From: Flavobacteriales bacterium
GTDB lineage: Bacteria; Bacteroidota; Bacteroidia; Flavobacteriales; Parvicellaceae
Reading direction: 5' to 3'
Length of the DNA stretch: 7,609 nucleotides
NCBI GenBank assembly: GCA_014239715.1
Contig: JAAZYJ010000353.1
Span: 1-7,609, forward strand
This document shows, one piece after another, positions 4,838-7,609 of this stretch. Positions within the stretch are counted from its first letter, which is position 1; the number at the start of each line of letters is the position of its first letter. The notes beneath the pieces were generated by a model. It had not been told where the DNA came from. It saw only the letters and a list, made by a program, of their open reading frames with translations, and ran no database searches. The position numbers and the translations under genes are program-made.

Positions 4838-7609
4838 ATGAACAAACTATCAAGAGAGCCGATTGCGATAATTGGAATGGGATGTAGATTCCCAGGAGAA
4901 GTTAATTCACCGGAAGAGTTATGGGAGCTGATGTGCTCAAAGACAGATGCACTTGGTCCGATTCCGTCTGACAGATGGGATGTGGATGGATTATATGCGC
5001 CGGAATGGAGAAGAGCTGGTAAGATCAGCGTTAACCGTGGAGGATTCATTAAAAATGTAGACCAGTTTGACCCTGGTTTCTTCGGCATTTCGCCGCTTGA
5101 AGCATCACGTATGGATCCACAACAAAGAATGTTGTTGGAAGTTTCCTACGAGGCGATCGAGGATGCAGGAATTGACATTAAAGACCTGGATAACAGGCAA
5201 ACGGCTGTTTTTATTGGTATCTCTGCACATGATTATGGGGATCTACAGAACACCCCACAGGAACGGGTAAATATTGGTTCCCACACCAATGTTGGTTCCG
5301 CACTTTGTATCAACGCAAATAGAATTTCATACGCATACAATCTCAAGGGGCCAAGTATGGCCCTTGACACAGCATGCTCATCTTCATTGAACGCTGTCCA
5401 TATGGCGTGCCGATCGATTTGGAATGGTGATGCTGATACTGCATTTGCCGGAGGTGTTAATTCGATCCTGAAGCCTGAACCGCAAATGGGATTCAGTAAA
5501 GGAGGATTCCTCTCACCCGATGGGACCTGTTACTCCTTTGATGATAGAGGAAACGGCTATATCCGTAGTGAAGGCGCAGGACTGATATTTCTAAAGCCAC
5601 TAGCGCAAGCAGAGGCTGATGGGGATAAAATTTACGCCGTCATTAGAGGGTCTGCTGTAAATCAAGATGGTACGACGAAAGGTATTTCTGTCCCTAACCC
5701 GGATGCACAAGCCGAACTTTTACAAACTGCGTACGAAGATGCAGGAATAGATCCACATGATGTTACTTACGTAGAAGCTCATGGAACAGGAACTTTTGTA
5801 GGAGACCCGATCGAAAGTAATTCTATCGGCAAGGTTATAGGCACTGATCGTGAAGACATTTGTTACATGGGTTCCATAAAATCGAATATTGGACACCTTG
5901 AGCCGGCATCAGGCATTGCAGGATTGTCTAAACTTGCGTTGGCCATGAAAAATGAGGCGATCCCGCCGAACATCCATTTCAAAAAAGGGAATCCGAACAT
6001 CGCATTTGATGACCTCAAACTGAAGGTTCCAACGGAGATAACAGATTGGCCGGGAGAATCAAGCAAGCCTCGATTCGGAGGTGTCAATTCATTTGGATTC
6101 GGAGGATCTAATGTACATGTTGTTCTTGAAGACTATAAACTCAACGGTGGGTCAAGGAACAACGACAGAAAAGGATTAAATATCTGCACGATCTCTGCAC
6201 GACATCAGGATGCATTGTCCGAGCTGACTGAAAAATACATTGACTTTTTAAAAGATAAAGACAATACCTCAAGCTTTAGTGACATTTGTTTTACAAGCGC
6301 AGTAAGGCAATCCCAGCACGCTATGCGATTGGCAATTGTAGCCGAATCCAAAGAGGAATTAGTATCGAACCTGCAGACGTATCTGGATGGCGATTCCATT
6401 ACAGAGGTCTCTGAAGGACGAGCCAACGAAGTGAAGGATAAAATCGTATTTATTTTCTCAGGACAAGGACCACAATGGTGGGGTATGGGAAGACAGCTGT
6501 TTGAAAACGAACCACTGTTTAGATCTTGGATCGAAAAATTGGACGGAATGCTCAGCAAACTTGCTGATTGGTCTTTGATCGATGAATTGACCAAAAGTGA
6601 AGAAGAATCTCGTGTTAGTGAAACCAATATTGCTCAACCCGCTATCTTCTCGATTCAAATAGCCCTCTACGAAATGTGGAAGGCAATGGGAGTGCATCCT
6701 AAAGCCGTTGTAGGACACAGCATTGGCGAAGTCGCTGCAGGATACGTATCCGGTGCATTGACCCTGGATCAAGCTGTACAGCTAATTTTCCATAGAAGCA
6801 GAATTCAATTTAAGGCGACCGACAAAGGAAGAATGCTTGCTGTTGGCGTACCTGTCGAGGAAGCCCGCAAATTAATAGAAGGAAAAGAGGACCGCGTATC
6901 TGTTGGTGCTGTAAACGGCCCTTCAATGGTGGCTCTTTCAGGAGATACTGACGTTATCGAAGAGATTGCAGCAGATCTGAACGCTAAAGATGTTTTCCAC
7001 AAGCTGCTGGTCGTGAATGTTCCGTTCCACAGCCATCACATGGAGCCTCTAAAAGAAGAGCTCCTTACATCGTTAGGCGAATTCAAAACGAAAGAAACAG
7101 ACATTCCGTTCTACTCAACAGTAGAAGGCGGGATCGTTAAGGGCGAGGACCTGAATCCGAATTACTGGTTCAGAAACGTAAGAGAGCCCGTTTATTTTAC
7201 AGATGCAATTCAGGCCCAAATAGATGATGGGTTCGATACTTTTATCGAATTAGGCCCCCACCCAATTCATGCAATTGGTGTGAATGACCTTCTTGAAAGA
7301 TCTAAGAAAAAAGGTCATGTAGCTCTATCGTTAAGAAGAAAAGAAGATGAGAAAAGAACTTTCCTTTCTTCGGTTGCAGGGTTGCACACGCATGGAGTGA
7401 TCATCGACTGGAAATCTTTTAATGGAGAAGACAACGGATTAGTTCCTCTTCCTAGATACCCGTGGCAGAAAGATTCCTTTTGGATCGAATCTCAAGAGGG
7501 AGAAAAAATGAGACTCGGCAAATTGGAATATGAACATCCACACCTGAAGAAGAAAACGTCCTCTGCCCGAGAAAGCAGCAATATCATCTGGGATGTAGAT
7601 CTGGACAAA
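4838..7609 (+). CDS. Type I modular polyketide synthase, KS-AT-(DH...) (partial, C-terminus beyond the right edge)
   Basis: The first 924 codons of a multidomain polyketide synthase, which condenses acyl units by decarboxylative Claisen reactions in the cytoplasm. The start is ATG 4838, only seven codons before the ketosynthase motif (PIAIIGMGCRFPG); an in-frame stop lies two codons upstream. KS, about residues 8-430: DTACSSS with Cys180, EAHGTGT with His315, KSNIGHLE with His353, ending GFGGSNVHVV, so the full catalytic triad is present. A KS-AT linker spans about 431-535. AT, about 536-845: GQGPQWWGMG from 542, GHSIGE with Ser628, Arg653, and PFHSHHM with His731. The Phe-His-Ser form and Ile after the active Ser favour malonyl-CoA over methylmalonyl-CoA. 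The post-AT linker ends PLPRYPWQ (870-877). Residues from about 898 (EHPHL) fit the start of a dehydratase domain. No loading domain, ACP or docking helix precedes the KS. It probably begins a biosynthetic operon; the product is unknown. Confidence 0.95.
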   Translation, partial: MNKLSREPIAIIGMGCRFPGEVNSPEELWELMCSKTDALGPIPSDRWDVDGLYAPEWRRAGKISVNRGGFIKNVDQFDPGFFGISPLEASRMDPQQRMLLEVSYEAIEDAGIDIKDLDNRQTAVFIGISAHDYGDLQNTPQERVNIGSHTNVGSALCINANRISYAYNLKGPSMALDTACSSSLNAVHMACRSIWNGDADTAFAGGVNSILKPEPQMGFSKGGFLSPDGTCYSFDDRGNGYIRSEGAGLIFLKPLAQAEADGDKIYAVIRGSAVNQDGTTKGISVPNPDAQAELLQTAYEDAGIDPHDVTYVEAHGTGTFVGDPIESNSIGKVIGTDREDICYMGSIKSNIGHLEPASGIAGLSKLALAMKNEAIPPNIHFKKGNPNIAFDDLKLKVPTEITDWPGESSKPRFGGVNSFGFGGSNVHVVLEDYKLNGGSRNNDRKGLNICTISARHQDALSELTEKYIDFLKDKDNTSSFSDICFTSAVRQSQHAMRLAIVAESKEELVSNLQTYLDGDSITEVSEGRANEVKDKIVFIFSGQGPQWWGMGRQLFENEPLFRSWIEKLDGMLSKLADWSLIDELTKSEEESRVSETNIAQPAIFSIQIALYEMWKAMGVHPKAVVGHSIGEVAAGYVSGALTLDQAVQLIFHRSRIQFKATDKGRMLAVGVPVEEARKLIEGKEDRVSVGAVNGPSMVALSGDTDVIEEIAADLNAKDVFHKLLVVNVPFHSHHMEPLKEELLTSLGEFKTKETDIPFYSTVEGGIVKGEDLNPNYWFRNVREPVYFTDAIQAQIDDGFDTFIELGPHPIHAIGVNDLLERSKKKGHVALSLRRKEDEKRTFLSSVAGLHTHGVIIDWKSFNGEDNGLVPLPRYPWQKDSFWIESQEGEKMRLGKLEYEHPHLKKKTSSARESSNIIWDVDLDK
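7535..7609 (+). other. Probable start of a PKS dehydratase (DH) domain, cut by the window edge
   Basis: After the post-AT linker the protein reads GKLEYEHPHLKKK, then ends in IIWDVDLDK. His-Pro-x-Leu shortly after the PWQ linker, followed by a strand containing a W/F and LD, is how the N-terminal hot-dog half of PKS dehydratases usually begins. The catalytic HxxxGxxxxP motif, expected some 25 to 30 residues further on, lies outside the window. The call therefore rests on position and a short motif. If correct, the module reduces and dehydrates its beta-keto intermediates, provided a KR follows. Confidence 0.6.

Noticed and set aside
4762..7002. Several open frames of 65-140 codons within or opposite the PKS (4762-5088, 5863-6087, 6205-6627, 6458-6772 and 6805-7002 minus; 5067-5270 plus)
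   Set aside because: All are covered by the continuous KS-AT frame with catalytic motifs intact; the shadow translations show no recognisable protein features.

Overview
This window looks like a piece of a Bacteroidota genome, probably a marine-type Cytophagia relative. The signs are moderate to low GC, almost no Shine-Dalgarno sequences before the genes, a secreted LamG-type jellyroll protein whose mature N-terminus reads GPGGVG (a Bacteroidota hallmark), a fibronectin-like module of the kind that usually precedes type IX secretion sorting domains, and a lipoprotein glycosidase with acidic residues just after the lipidated cysteine. Species assignment is inference.

Layout. (1) 1-1811, minus strand, cut off by the left edge: a large envelope protein with a signal peptide, a LamG-like jellyroll, a DUF8202-like module, a FnIII-like module, a coiled coil, one transmembrane helix and a cytoplasmic coiled coil leading out of the window. 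It looks like a trans-envelope sensor or regulator. (2) 1812-2095: a divergent intergenic region with weak promoter candidates in both directions and a small inverted repeat. (3) 2096-4135, plus strand: a GH63 glycosidase of the E. coli YgjK type, predicted to be a lipoprotein, with both catalytic carboxylates present. (4) 4128-4679, plus strand: a DUF1697 protein overlapping the glycosidase by 8 bases. The two form an operon that ends at a probable intrinsic terminator near 4697-4735. (5) 4838-7609, plus strand, cut off by the right edge: a type I polyketide synthase beginning directly with a ketosynthase, then a malonyl-type acyltransferase, then the first residues of a probable dehydratase.

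How the parts relate. The sensor-like gene and the glycosidase are divergent neighbours, so shared regulation around a carbohydrate is possible but unproven. The PKS looks like a separate transcription unit and probably opens a biosynthetic gene cluster to the right. No RNA genes, CRISPR arrays, insertion sequences or attachment sites were seen. The most notable items are the jellyroll protein's sensor-like C-terminus and the PKS, whose remaining domains and partners lie outside the window.
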